A stretch of DNA of 64,000 nt from NCBI GenBank assembly GCA_030745875.1, contig JASLNT010000122.1, forward strand, positions 1 through 64,000. The letters run 5' to 3'. The DNA is from Phycisphaerae bacterium (lineage in GTDB: Bacteria > Planctomycetota > Phycisphaerae > SM23-33). This document shows positions 36,039 through 44,452 of this stretch, in pieces (positions within the stretch are counted from its first letter, which is position 1; every line of letters begins with the position of its first letter). Position numbers and translations under genes: made by a program. The notes beneath the pieces were generated by a model that ran no database searches, was not told the origin of the DNA, and worked only from the letters and a program-made list of their open reading frames with translations.

Positions 36039-37451
36039 ATGGACTCACTGCATTCACATACATCGCGCTCCGGATTTATCGAAGTGTTGCGCATGGCCTG
36101 GCCGGCGAGCGTAGCTATGCTCGGTACGACGATTATCAAGTTCGTCGACGGGCTGATGGTCTCGAAAGTCGGCCCGGCTCCGTTCAGCGCGCAGTTCCTG
36201 GGGGGGATGTCGGCTTTCGTTCCAGAGGCGTTGATCCTCGGTCTGCTGACGGTGATCAATACGTACGTCAGCCAGAACGTGGGAGCCGGACGGTACAAGC
36301 GGGCCGGGCAATACGCCTGGGCGGGGCTGGCTGTTGCATTCGGAACGGCGCTGCTCATTTCCACGCTCTGGTTCTTCTCCGACACGATGTTCGGCCTGAT
36401 CGGCCACAAGGAACACGCGCTCGAATCGATGTACTTCAAGTACATGATCGTGGCGGTGCTTGTCACCCTGCCGACACGAGTGCTCGAGCAATTCTTCTTC
36501 GGCATCCATCGCCCGCGGATAGTGCTGTTTGCCTCAGTGGTCGCCAACGCGCTGAATATCGGAATCAACTACGTGCTGATATTCGGCAAGTTCGGCGCAC
36601 CAAGGATGGGGCTCGAGGGCGCCGCAATCGGATCGGTTATCGCATGGGTGGTCCAGTTCCTCATCCTGCTTCCGATATTCCTGTCCCATCGTTTTCACGA
36701 CAAGTTTGGAACGCGACTGGTCAAAGCCACGCGCTGGCGCCACTGCAAAGAGATACTCGGCGTCGGTTGGCCCGCCGGGGTGCAACTGTGCAACGACATG
36801 CTGACCTGGAGCGTGTGCGTAGCGGTTCTGGCCGGGAAGTTTGGGGGAGCCCACCGAGCGGCCACTACAATCGCGATGCGATATATCGGCCTGGCGTTCA
36901 TGCCCGCGGTCGGGATAGGCATCGCGACAACCGCACTGGTCGGAAGGTACATCGGGCTCAGGCAGCCCGACATCGCCCGCAAGCGGGCCCATCAGGGCGT
37001 TATCGTCGCGATGGTGTGGATGGGGATGTGCGGAGTTGCGTTCTGGGCGTTCAGGTATCAGATGGCGTGGCTCTTCGCCAAGAGCGACATGATCGCCCGG
37101 ACCGCGCAAACCGCCTCACCGCACGAGATCGTTCGCATCGGCGTCCAGATCATGATATGTGCGGCCGTCTTCCAGTTGTCCGACGCGGTGGGCATCGTTT
37201 ACATCGGAGCCCTTCGCGGCAGCGGCGATACGCGCTGGCCGATGTTCGTCACGCTTGGACTGAGCTGGTGCATAATAGTGGGCGGCGGTTTTGCGATAGT
37301 GATGCTGATCCCGCAACTGGAGTCGCTCGGCCCGTGGATCGCAGCCAGCGCTTACGTGATAGTTATGGGCGCTGTGATGGCGTGGCGGTTTGAATCAGGC
37401 GCATGGCGAAAAATCGACCTGCTCCGCCGCAGACCGGAGCAAAACGACTAA
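36039..37451 (+). CDS. MATE-family efflux transporter
   Basis: A 470-residue membrane protein with about twelve hydrophobic helices. Conserved MATE features are PASVAMLGTTIIKFVDGLMVSKVG in the first helix pair, INTYVSQNVGAG, VLEQFFFGIHRPR and, in the second half, FQLSDAVGIVYIGALRGSGDTRWPM. MATE proteins export cationic drugs or metabolites in exchange for Na+ or H+. The substrate is unknown. Its stop overlaps the convergent GH32 gene by 4 nt. It is probably co-transcribed with the sulfatase gene before it. Confidence 0.9.
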   Translation: MDSLHSHTSRSGFIEVLRMAWPASVAMLGTTIIKFVDGLMVSKVGPAPFSAQFLGGMSAFVPEALILGLLTVINTYVSQNVGAGRYKRAGQYAWAGLAVAFGTALLISTLWFFSDTMFGLIGHKEHALESMYFKYMIVAVLVTLPTRVLEQFFFGIHRPRIVLFASVVANALNIGINYVLIFGKFGAPRMGLEGAAIGSVIAWVVQFLILLPIFLSHRFHDKFGTRLVKATRWRHCKEILGVGWPAGVQLCNDMLTWSVCVAVLAGKFGGAHRAATTIAMRYIGLAFMPAVGIGIATTALVGRYIGLRQPDIARKRAHQGVIVAMVWMGMCGVAFWAFRYQMAWLFAKSDMIARTAQTASPHEIVRIGVQIMICAAVFQLSDAVGIVYIGALRGSGDTRWPMFVTLGLSWCIIVGGGFAIVMLIPQLESLGPWIAASAYVIVMGAVMAWRFESGAWRKIDLLRRRPEQND

Positions 37452-38875
37452 TCCGCCTTCCTCCACGCGGATTTCAGCTTGCGGACTTTCAGCGACTTTA
37501 TCGCAACATCACCACTCTTTGCGTAAAGCTCCAGGGGCGTTTCCTGCTTGTCCGGCAGGAAGCAGCTGCTCATTGAGAGCTCGCCATCGTTGGCGAACAC
37601 TTCAATGGATGTGCGGTCGACGAGTATCCGCAACTTGAGTTTCCCATCGATCAGGCGGACTGCGCCCCCCGCCTTCAGGCAGTTGACCCGACCGTTGATA
37701 TGCGTAACAGCCGTCGAATGCAAACGCAGACCAAACTCGCCCGCCTTTGCAGGGACGATCTCCATCTCGATATCGAACAGGTCGCCGGATATCTTCGCAA
37801 GCGGATTGGCTCCGCCCGGTTTGAGAACCGTGTCGGCCAGCTGGAACTTCTCGGCGTAAAGGCTCTCGATCTGCTTTACCGGATACCTGCACAGACGCAA
37901 GCCCGCGGGCAGCTTCCGCAGGGTAAGTTCGCAGGGAAAACTCATCTGCTGATTGAAGGGCATTTTCGGATATCGCCCTCGGCTCATCCATCCGATCTGG
38001 GTGCGGCGGCCCGGGGCGTCGTTCCATGTTTGCGAGGCGTAGAAGTTCCTGCCCAGATCGCCTCGCAACGGCCCGATTTCGGGTTTGAAGGCCTTTCCGT
38101 CAAAACTGCCGATCCAGTACGAGAACCGGGCGTCGTATATGACCCACTTCATATTCTTCTTGTCATCATCCACCGCCATCTTGAACAGATCCGGGCATTC
38201 GTGAAAACCGGCCAGCTTGACCGCCACCGGTTTGCTCCAGATCTTCAGGTCGTCGGAAGTGAAAAAGTGCGCAAAACCCCGCTTCACGTAAAGCACTTGC
38301 ACCCACTTCTTCGTCGGGGCGTGCCAGAACACTTTCGGGTCGCGGTTTGAGGGAGCGATCTGCTTGATTATCGGATTGCCCTTGTATTTCTTCCATGTCC
38401 GACCGCGATCGTTGCTATACGCCAGGGACTGGCCGAACACCGCGCCCGCCGATGTGTACGCCAGTACGATTGTCTTCTCATCGCCAGTCTGGAAGCCGGC
38501 GGAGTTCTTCCAGTCGACCACACCCGAACCGGACCAGCAGGCGCCCAGCTTGTCGGGGACCACCGCGATGGGCAGATGCTTCCAATGCACCAGATCGGTG
38601 CTGACCGCATGAGACCAGTGAGACTGTTCGCCATTGGTCTTACCGCCCGGGAACTTCGTCGAAAACGGATTGTGATCGTTGAAGATATGGTACTCGCCCT
38701 TGTAGTACACCAGGCCGATCGGATCGTTTATCCAGCCCTTGACCATGGTGTAATGAAACTGCGGTCGGTAGCGTTCGGTAAACGTTGCGGTCGGCTCTTT
38801 CGCGGCGTCCTGGCCCGGTGCGGCGGACGCGATAAGCGTAACAGCGAGGATTCCGGCGGCTGCAATTCTGTTCAT
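37448..38875 (-). CDS. GH32 fructan/sucrose hydrolase (secreted)
   Basis: A 475-residue protein from ATG 38875, with GGGAG 5 nt upstream. The signal peptide is about 22 residues. GH32 catalytic motifs are all present: WINDPIG (nucleophile D51), RDP at 178-180 (transition-state Asp179) and EC at 226-227 (acid/base E226). The C-terminal third is a beta-sandwich with the typical LRILVDRTSIEVFANDG block. These enzymes hydrolyse fructans, levan or sucrose. A secreted form suggests polysaccharide use. It sits next to a MATE transporter but no sugar uptake genes. Confidence 0.9.
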   Translation of the reverse strand: MNRIAAAGILAVTLIASAAPGQDAAKEPTATFTERYRPQFHYTMVKGWINDPIGLVYYKGEYHIFNDHNPFSTKFPGGKTNGEQSHWSHAVSTDLVHWKHLPIAVVPDKLGACWSGSGVVDWKNSAGFQTGDEKTIVLAYTSAGAVFGQSLAYSNDRGRTWKKYKGNPIIKQIAPSNRDPKVFWHAPTKKWVQVLYVKRGFAHFFTSDDLKIWSKPVAVKLAGFHECPDLFKMAVDDDKKNMKWVIYDARFSYWIGSFDGKAFKPEIGPLRGDLGRNFYASQTWNDAPGRRTQIGWMSRGRYPKMPFNQQMSFPCELTLRKLPAGLRLCRYPVKQIESLYAEKFQLADTVLKPGGANPLAKISGDLFDIEMEIVPAKAGEFGLRLHSTAVTHINGRVNCLKAGGAVRLIDGKLKLRILVDRTSIEVFANDGELSMSSCFLPDKQETPLELYAKSGDVAIKSLKVRKLKSAWRKAD

Positions 38876-38980
38876 GTCAGCTCCCATATCGGTCAGGTCA
38901 ACAGCGATCGAGGCGCCCGGGGCGCGGGCAAGACCAGCATTACGCCGCACCAGGACGAACCGATCAAGTAAAATCTGCGA

Positions 38981-39008
38981 TTGACTTGCCGCCAATAGCC
39001 GATATACT
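38981..39008 (+). promoter_or_regulatory. sigma70-type promoter of the ileS leader transcript
   Basis: TTGACT (38981-38986) and TATACT (39003-39008) are separated by 16 nt; each differs from consensus by one base. Transcription should begin near 39015, giving an unusually long leader of about 249 nt before ileS. This promoter is well placed for both the leader ORF and ileS. Confidence 0.7.
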
Positions 39009-39050
39009 TCGTGTCTACACAACTTACAGGCGTGCGGAACGAGGTAATGT

Positions 39051-39161
39051 ATGCGGACGACTCAGGACAACCTGAATAGCTTATCAAGGCGCCAGGCGCC
39101 GATGGTGGGCTGTGTCCGCGCAGGCATAATTGGCATACGCATTATCCACTGTATGCCTTAG
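39051..39161 (+). CDS. Ile-rich leader peptide upstream of ileS (36 aa)
   Basis: An ATG at 39051 is preceded by GAGG with a 6-nt spacer and opens a 36-codon ORF ending in TAG at 39159-39161. Residues 25-36 read GIIGIRIIHCMP, so five of seven consecutive codons (residues 26-32) are Ile, using ATA, ATT, ATA, ATT and ATC. The remaining 24 residues contain no Ile. No protein function is expected. The role proposed is sensing charged tRNA-Ile by ribosome position, because the codons overlap a hairpin and the stop codon overlaps one arm of a putative antiterminator. Confidence 0.68.
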   Translation: MRTTQDNLNSLSRRQAPMVGCVRAGIIGIRIIHCMP

Positions 39162-39231
39162 GGCGAATGAGCAGATACATTCTGCATCTCGCGGCCTTGA
39201 GGCTTGTTTAGCTTCAGGGCTTGCGTTGTTT
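39132..39231 (+). promoter_or_regulatory. putative transcription attenuator of ileS
   Basis: Three competing stems can form. GGCATAC (39132-39138, inside the Ile codons) pairs with GTATGCC (39151-39157), 7 bp. GCCTTAGGGC (39155-39164, spanning the leader stop codon) pairs in 10 bp, two of them G-U, with GCCTTGAGGC (39194-39203). The latter can instead pair with GCTTCAGGGC (39211-39220) in 10 bp as a terminator. The first two stems exclude each other, as do the last two. Stalling at the Ile codons would free 39155-39164 for the antiterminator; a ribosome at the stop codon would cover it and allow termination. The logic is inference from pairing. Confidence 0.65.
39194..39231 (+). terminator. 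intrinsic terminator of the ileS leader
   Basis: A 10-bp stem (39194-39203 with 39211-39220), including two G-U pairs, has a 7-nt loop and is followed by the T-rich tail TTGCGTTGTTT. It lies 33 nt before the ileS ATG, where an attenuating terminator is expected. Confidence 0.6.
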
Positions 39232-39263
39232 AAGAAAACACTGACCACCACGGATCAAAGAAA

Positions 39264-42233
39264 ATGAGTGACGACAAGAAGACTTACAAAAAAACGTTGA
39301 ACCTGCCCAAGACCGATTTCGACATGCGGGCCGGGCTGGTTAAGAAAGAGCCTGAATTGCAGGCCAAATGGGCCGACGAAGGGCTCTACGAGAAGATCAG
39401 GGAAGCCCGCGCCGGTTCGCCCGGCTTCATCCTCCACGACGGACCGCCCTACGCCAACGGAAACATCCACATGGGCACCGCACTGAACAAAGTGCTCAAG
39501 GACATGGTCGTGCGCGTAAAAACCATGTGCGGCATGGACGCACCGTACCTGCCCGGATGGGACTGTCACGGGCTGCCCATCGAAGCGAAAGTCATGGAAA
39601 AGCTCGGCGAGAAGGCAAAGGAGCTGGACGCCACGGTCATCCGCAGAATCTGCGCAGAATACGCCGAGAAGTTCGTAAACCTGCAGAGAACGCAGTTCAA
39701 ACGACTTGGCGTGATGGGCCAGTTTGAGGAACCTTACCTGACGATGAACCCCGCGTACGAAGCGGCCGGTCTGGAAGTATTCGCGCGACTGGTTGAAGAA
39801 GGCCTGGTCTTCCGCCAGCTCAAGCCCGTTCACTGGTCGATCGCAAACCAGACCGCCCTGGCTGATGCGGAACTGGAGTATCACGACCGCGAAGACTCCA
39901 GCATCTTCGTAGCGATGGAACTGGTTAGCGGAACCGAGGCAATCCCGCACAAGGAAGGCGACAGGGTCGCCCTGGCGATCTGGACTACGACGCCCTGGAC
40001 GCTCCCGGCCAACAAAGCGGCCGCGATAAGCCCGAGATTCGAATACGCCTGCGTGCACGTCGACACCGAAGACGGAGCATTCACGCTGGTCTTGGCTGAT
40101 GCGAGGCTTGAAGCGATGTTGGAAGCGATCTCGGCGACTCGACCGGGCTGGTTAAAGTCGCACGAAGTGTTGGCGCGCGTAGCCGGACAAGAGCTTCTGG
40201 ACGCCTCCGAACCGATCACATACGCGCATCCGCTGTCTGAAGGCGTCACGTGTCCGCTGGTGGCGGCCGATTACGTAACGCTCGAAGATGGAACGGGAAT
40301 CGTACACACCGCCCCAGGCCACGGACTGGAGGACTATCACACCGGTCTGAGCAACAAACTGGATATCTACTGCCCCGTGCAGGCCGACGGAACGTTTGAC
40401 GACACCGCGCCGGACTGGCTCCAGGGAGTGGTGGTCTGGGACGCAAACGAAATGGTCATCGACCACCTGAAGGAAAAGGCCCTGCTCCTGGCCTGTCAGA
40501 CGATAACTCACTCGTACCCGCACGACTGGCGTTCGAAGACTCCTACGATCTTCCGCGCCACCGAGCAATGGTTCATCGGAGTGGACAAACCCCTGTCCGG
40601 CTCGGCACGCACGCTTCGCGAAATGGCCGCCGAAGCCTGCTCAACCCACGCCGAGGACGGCGGGGTGGATTTCATCCCCGCCTGGGGCCAGAACCGAATC
40701 GCCGGTATGATCGACAGCCGACCCGACTGGTGCATCTCGCGCCAGAGAAGTTGGGGCCTGCCGATCCCCGTATTCTTCAACGCCGCCGGAGCCCCGCTGG
40801 TCACCCCCGCCAGCATACGGGCGGTCGCCAAAACGTTTGCAGAGAAAGGATCTGACTCGTGGTTCGCGCTCAGTCCGGGCGAACTACTGGGCGATTACGA
40901 TCCGTCGGCAGACGAGAACCTGGAAAACGCCGACCAGTTCCCCGTCTCGGACCTGACCGCCGGAAGCGATATCTTCGACGTCTGGTTCGAGTCCGGTTCG
41001 AGTTGGTTCGCCGTCGCCAAAGGTCGCGGCCTGGTCGACGACATCCCCGTTGACATGTACCTTGAAGGCTCCGACCAGCATCGCGGATGGTTCCAGCTCT
41101 CGCTCCTCCCGGCGCTGGGCGCACAACAATGCCCGCCCTTCCGAACGGTTCTCACACACGGTTTCGTCGTCGACGAAGACGGGAAGAAGATGAGCAAGTC
41201 GATCGGAAACGTAATCGACGTGATGGAGCAGCTCGACAAACGCGGAGCCGACATCCTGCGCCTCTGGATCGCCAGCCAGAACTACCAGGACGACGTCCGC
41301 TGCAGCGAAGATCTCATCGCACAGTCGGAAGATGCGTACCGCAAGATCCGCAACACGCTTAGATTCGCTCTGGCGGCGTGCGGAGACTTCGACCCGGCGA
41401 CCGACTCGACCGAACCGGCGGACCACTCGGTGGACCTCTGGATGAAACTGCAACTCGACGTGCTCGTGCGCGACGTACGCGAAATGCTCGATCGATACGA
41501 GTTCCATCGCGCTGCGCGGCTGGTCTACGAGTTCTGCACGGTCCAGGCGTCGAACATATACTTATCGGCGGTGAAGGATCGCCTCTATTGCGACGCGACG
41601 GACTCGCCCCGGCGGAGATCGAGCCAGACTACGATCCACCGGATGCTGATGACGCTGGTGAAGCTGCTGGCTCCGATCATGCCCCACACCTGCCAGGAAG
41701 TTTGGGACCACATCCCAAACCGAAGCGCCGACGAGCCGGAATCCGTACACCTGGCGCTGCTGCCCGAATGCGACATCGCAACACTGGACGTCGCCGAGGC
41801 CATCGCACCGGTTACGACCGACGAGGCGGCTGGGTGGTCCTGGACGCTGCAACCGGGCCCGGCGTGGATATGGGAAAAGCTGATGGAACTCAGGCAGTCA
41901 GGCCTCCTAAAACTCGAAGCATTGCGAAACGCCGGCGTGAAGAATCCGCTGGATGCGGAAGTAATCTTCAAGATCGCGGCCGACAATGACCAGGCCACCG
42001 CCCTGATCGAATCGCACCTGTCCGAACTCGAAGACCTGCTGGGAGTGGGTTATGCGCATATCGAGCACGTGGACGAATTGCCCGAAGGCGAGGTGGTGCA
42101 GGTCGATGTTCTCGACTCGCGCGAGAAGTACCAGCGGTGCAATCGGAGCTGGAAGCGGCGCCCCGACGTCGGGTCCGACAGCAACTATCCGGACCTGTCG
42201 GCGCGTGATGCGGCGGTAATGCGGACCCTGTAA
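39264..42233 (+). CDS. ileS: isoleucine-tRNA ligase with degenerate C-terminal zinc site
   Basis: A 989-residue class Ia synthetase. N-terminal elements are GPPYANGNIHMGTALNK (a HIGH variant, HMGT, also seen in other IleRS) and PGWDCHGLPIE. The CP1 editing domain has TTPWTLPANKA and GTGIVHTAPGHGLEDY. KMSKS is intact as KKMSKSIGNV, preceded by the LEGSDQHRGWFQ block. The anticodon-binding domain follows. The C-terminal zinc-binding segment, normally two CxxC pairs, reads KYQRCNRSW then LSARDAA, so only one Cys remains. The enzyme charges tRNA-Ile and edits Val. Its ribosome binding site is weak. It is expressed from a long leader with an Ile-coding ORF. Confidence 0.95.
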   Translation: MSDDKKTYKKTLNLPKTDFDMRAGLVKKEPELQAKWADEGLYEKIREARAGSPGFILHDGPPYANGNIHMGTALNKVLKDMVVRVKTMCGMDAPYLPGWDCHGLPIEAKVMEKLGEKAKELDATVIRRICAEYAEKFVNLQRTQFKRLGVMGQFEEPYLTMNPAYEAAGLEVFARLVEEGLVFRQLKPVHWSIANQTALADAELEYHDREDSSIFVAMELVSGTEAIPHKEGDRVALAIWTTTPWTLPANKAAAISPRFEYACVHVDTEDGAFTLVLADARLEAMLEAISATRPGWLKSHEVLARVAGQELLDASEPITYAHPLSEGVTCPLVAADYVTLEDGTGIVHTAPGHGLEDYHTGLSNKLDIYCPVQADGTFDDTAPDWLQGVVVWDANEMVIDHLKEKALLLACQTITHSYPHDWRSKTPTIFRATEQWFIGVDKPLSGSARTLREMAAEACSTHAEDGGVDFIPAWGQNRIAGMIDSRPDWCISRQRSWGLPIPVFFNAAGAPLVTPASIRAVAKTFAEKGSDSWFALSPGELLGDYDPSADENLENADQFPVSDLTAGSDIFDVWFESGSSWFAVAKGRGLVDDIPVDMYLEGSDQHRGWFQLSLLPALGAQQCPPFRTVLTHGFVVDEDGKKMSKSIGNVIDVMEQLDKRGADILRLWIASQNYQDDVRCSEDLIAQSEDAYRKIRNTLRFALAACGDFDPATDSTEPADHSVDLWMKLQLDVLVRDVREMLDRYEFHRAARLVYEFCTVQASNIYLSAVKDRLYCDATDSPRRRSSQTTIHRMLMTLVKLLAPIMPHTCQEVWDHIPNRSADEPESVHLALLPECDIATLDVAEAIAPVTTDEAAGWSWTLQPGPAWIWEKLMELRQSGLLKLEALRNAGVKNPLDAEVIFKIAADNDQATALIESHLSELEDLLGVGYAHIEHVDELPEGEVVQVDVLDSREKYQRCNRSWKRRPDVGSDSNYPDLSARDAAVMRTL

Positions 42234-42389
42234 AACACGCTCCGACGTCAGCAAATTCCATCGGGCAAAGTGTCCCCATCGGGTCTGCGCGCCTGCGGTG
42301 AGAGGCGTCGGCGAGGCGCCCCGTGCAACCCTTTCGGGCCAAAGCAATTGCACGCTCGCAAAAAAATCCGCCCCAAGATGCAGGATAAC

Positions 42390-42418
42390 TTGATCCCGCC
42401 GTCAGGCGTGCGGATAAT
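42390..42418 (+). promoter_or_regulatory. promoter of a putative small RNA downstream of ileS
   Basis: TTGATC (42390-42395) and GATAAT (42413-42418) are separated by 17 nt. The -10 matches 5 of 6 and the -35 matches 4 of 6 consensus bases. The predicted start is near 42425. No protein-coding ORF follows before a strong terminator. Confidence 0.5.
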
Positions 42419-42424
42419 TCCTGC

Positions 42425-42631
42425 GCAGCCGGTGGTAGAGAAATAGCTCGGTCTAGAGTTGTTGTCGTGAGGTGAAAGCCGCCAGGCTGATTAAGTCGCC
42501 GAGGACCTCCTCCGTCGGCCTTGACGCAAGGTCGGCGTCTCCTCCGCCTCGCGCATCGACATTGAGTGTTCTACTTCCGCTAATCCGCCGGAACCGCGGC
42601 GGTCCCCTTCGGACCGCCGCGGTCCTTTTTT
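42425..42631 (+). ncRNA. putative structured small RNA, about 207 nt, unknown family
   Basis: The interval runs from a promoter-like pair to a perfect terminator and has no supported ORF. Internal pairing suggests a rod-like fold: TGTCG with CGACA and TGAGG with CCTCG close an inner arm, GGTAGAG can pair with TTCTACT near the ends, and CGTCGGCCTTG/CAAGGTCGGCG forms an 11-bp apical hairpin. Length and rod shape resemble 6S RNA, but I see no diagnostic sequence, and no SRP RNA, tmRNA or RNase P core. It could instead be an untranslated tail of ileS, which ends 192 nt earlier. Family assignment is not possible from sight. Confidence 0.45.
42593..42631 (+). terminator. strong Rho-independent terminator
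   Basis: ACCGCGGCGGTCC (42593-42605) and GGACCGCCGCGGT (42611-42623) form a perfect 13-bp GC-rich stem with a 5-nt loop. CC and six Ts follow (42626-42631). The T tract is only on the plus strand, so it ends a plus-strand transcript (ileS or the small RNA), not the minus-strand transporter gene. Confidence 0.88.
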
Positions 42632-42715
42632 CCCCCAGCTTGTCCTGTCGCAGACCCTGAACCCAGCCGAAGGGACCATCGACGCACGCCCGCGCAAAAT
42701 CAGAATTGCTGTCAG

Positions 42716-43618
42716 CTAACCAAACGTCACCAACAGAGCCCCCAGCACGGCCGTACAGATGGCCGCCCCCCGCAGCCAGGTGATCCGCTCCTTGAGAAAC
42801 CAGGCGGCAAAGAGGAAGATGAAGATGTTGCTGGTCTGGTTGAGGGCGGCGGCGGTGGAGGCCTGGGTGTATTTCATTCCGCCTATCCATAGGATCATCG
42901 CCACGAATCCGCCCAGAAACGATCCACACACCGTGTACTTCCAACTCCGGGCGCATATCATCGACCTGATAATGGCGTGTCTCTGGGGGTGAATCAGGAG
43001 ATGGACGCCCAACCCCGCCAAACCGCCAATGAGACGAACTTCCGTAGCCCAGAAGACCGGTGATCGATCCAGCAGCGGTTTGACCATCACAATGCTGATT
43101 CCCATGACAGCCATCGCCGACACGCCGCAAATGACACCCAGGATCAGGTCGTGGCGGCTTACTGCGCCTCTGCCCTTGAGGCTGGTGGCCGTCAGCACCG
43201 CCGAGATGATCAGTAAGACCCCCAATACCTGAACCCACCCCAGCGATTCGCCAATGAACAGCACGGAGAACAGAATAATGAACGGGCTGTACGTGCAGTT
43301 TACGATCGAGGACAACCCGGCGCCCAATAGGTTGAGCCCCTTGAAAACAAGGGAGTCCGCAATGGCGATGCCAATGGCTCCGCTGAACAGGAGCAAAGCG
43401 TAATCAGCCCACGAAGCCGAATAGTAGAAGGATTCTGAGTGCAGAAAAAGGATGGGCAGCACCAGCACGACAGCCAACGCACTCTTGAACGTATTCAGGG
43501 CGATTGGATGCACCGATTCCCCGCTCTTCTTGAAGAGGATGACGGAAAAGGCCCAGACGACAGCTGCGCCCAGTGCATATAGTTCACCGATATAGGGAAT
43601 ATCCGGATATCCGAGAAT
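42716..43618 (-). CDS. EamA/DMT-family transporter
   Basis: A membrane protein of the drug/metabolite transporter superfamily with two EamA repeats (FKGLNLLGAGLSSIVNCTYSPF in the first half, TQASTAAALNQTSNIFIFLFAAWFLKERITW in the second). The first ATG/GTG/TTG in frame is GTG at 43513, giving 265 residues, but the frame continues upstream through GELYALGAAVVWAFSVILFKKS, which is a normal first EamA helix. ATT at 43618 with GGAG 8 nt upstream would give 300 residues, the usual length. I list the longer form; the rare ATT start is uncertain. The substrate is unknown. Confidence 0.72.
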   Translation of the reverse strand: MLGYPDIPYIGELYALGAAVVWAFSVILFKKSGESVHPIALNTFKSALAVVLVLPILFLHSESFYYSASWADYALLLFSGAIGIAIADSLVFKGLNLLGAGLSSIVNCTYSPFIILFSVLFIGESLGWVQVLGVLLIISAVLTATSLKGRGAVSRHDLILGVICGVSAMAVMGISIVMVKPLLDRSPVFWATEVRLIGGLAGLGVHLLIHPQRHAIIRSMICARSWKYTVCGSFLGGFVAMILWIGGMKYTQASTAAALNQTSNIFIFLFAAWFLKERITWLRGAAICTAVLGALLVTFG

Positions 43619-44452
43619 AAGCGTTTCTCCAGTGCAAGGCGTGTTTATACCATGGTTTTCCTGTGGCTTGAAGCGCCGACATTCGCGCCGAATCGAGTTG
43701 ACCCGAATTCAGTTCGGCGACATGGAATCCGGAATGGTCTACATCCCGCCCGATGGAACACAGACCGTATCCAAAGACCAATCCACGACGCTGGATTTAC
43801 ACCAGGCGTGCGATATGGAATAATCGGAGAGAATCCGAAGACAATGCCCAATTTCGCGGCGGGCGGCGGATCTACCTATGTGGAAGCAAGAGACGACTAA
43901 ACTAAGAACTTCAACCGGCGGACCAGCACCCGGATGAGTGGAACGAGCGCCGAAAGCGCGGCGACCAAGGGAGAAAAGACGTGAACCGTAAATCAGGACT
44001 TACGCGTAGCCGGATTGAGCGGCGCTCAACGGGCCAGAATTGCGCGGCTCTGGGCGGACAAGCGGCGAGTCCATCCGCAAATGGCCAACAGAGGCAAGTC
44101 GTTCGTCAGGATCATGGAGTACGTGGCGACCAGCGAAAAGTGAACCGCCTGGAAGGGATGGGTGAGAAGGTTCGTTGGATTTCGATGTGGCATTCCGACT
44201 GCATCTCCCATAGCATGACCTCCAAGCACCCCCGCCGTCCATGGCCTGCGGGTTTGATGATACATTCCTCGTCGGCTGCGAGAGGCGTGTTTTGCTAAAG
44301 CCTTACGAAGATATGGCTTGAGCTTACACCCATGCCATTTGGGGTTGACCCATTTGTCTCCTGTTTGTTTCGGATAACGGTGGACCGGGCCGCCGGGAGG
44401 CACCCGACGAATTGTCGGGGCGGGGTGTCGCAGGTAAGAAAGGAACGCAGGG
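43619..44452. other. gene-poor interval of about 830 nt
   Basis: No gene is convincingly supported here. Several short ORFs occur (for example plus strand 43981-44298 from a GTG with GGGAG upstream; minus strand 44026-44403), but none resembles a known family or shows clear coding character. A stretch near 43930-43990 reads like coding sequence in one frame (DQHPDEWNERRKRGDQG) but is preceded by a stop and no start. It may hold a decayed gene. Confidence 0.4.

Noticed and set aside
38876..39263. T-box riboswitch upstream of ileS.
   Set aside because: I could not find the conserved T-box bulge sequence or specifier loop; the leader peptide and stem set explain the region better.
42453..43238. 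A 261-codon minus-strand ORF overlapping the EamA gene and the small RNA region.
   Set aside because: It is in another frame of the transporter gene, has no family match and runs across the strong terminator.
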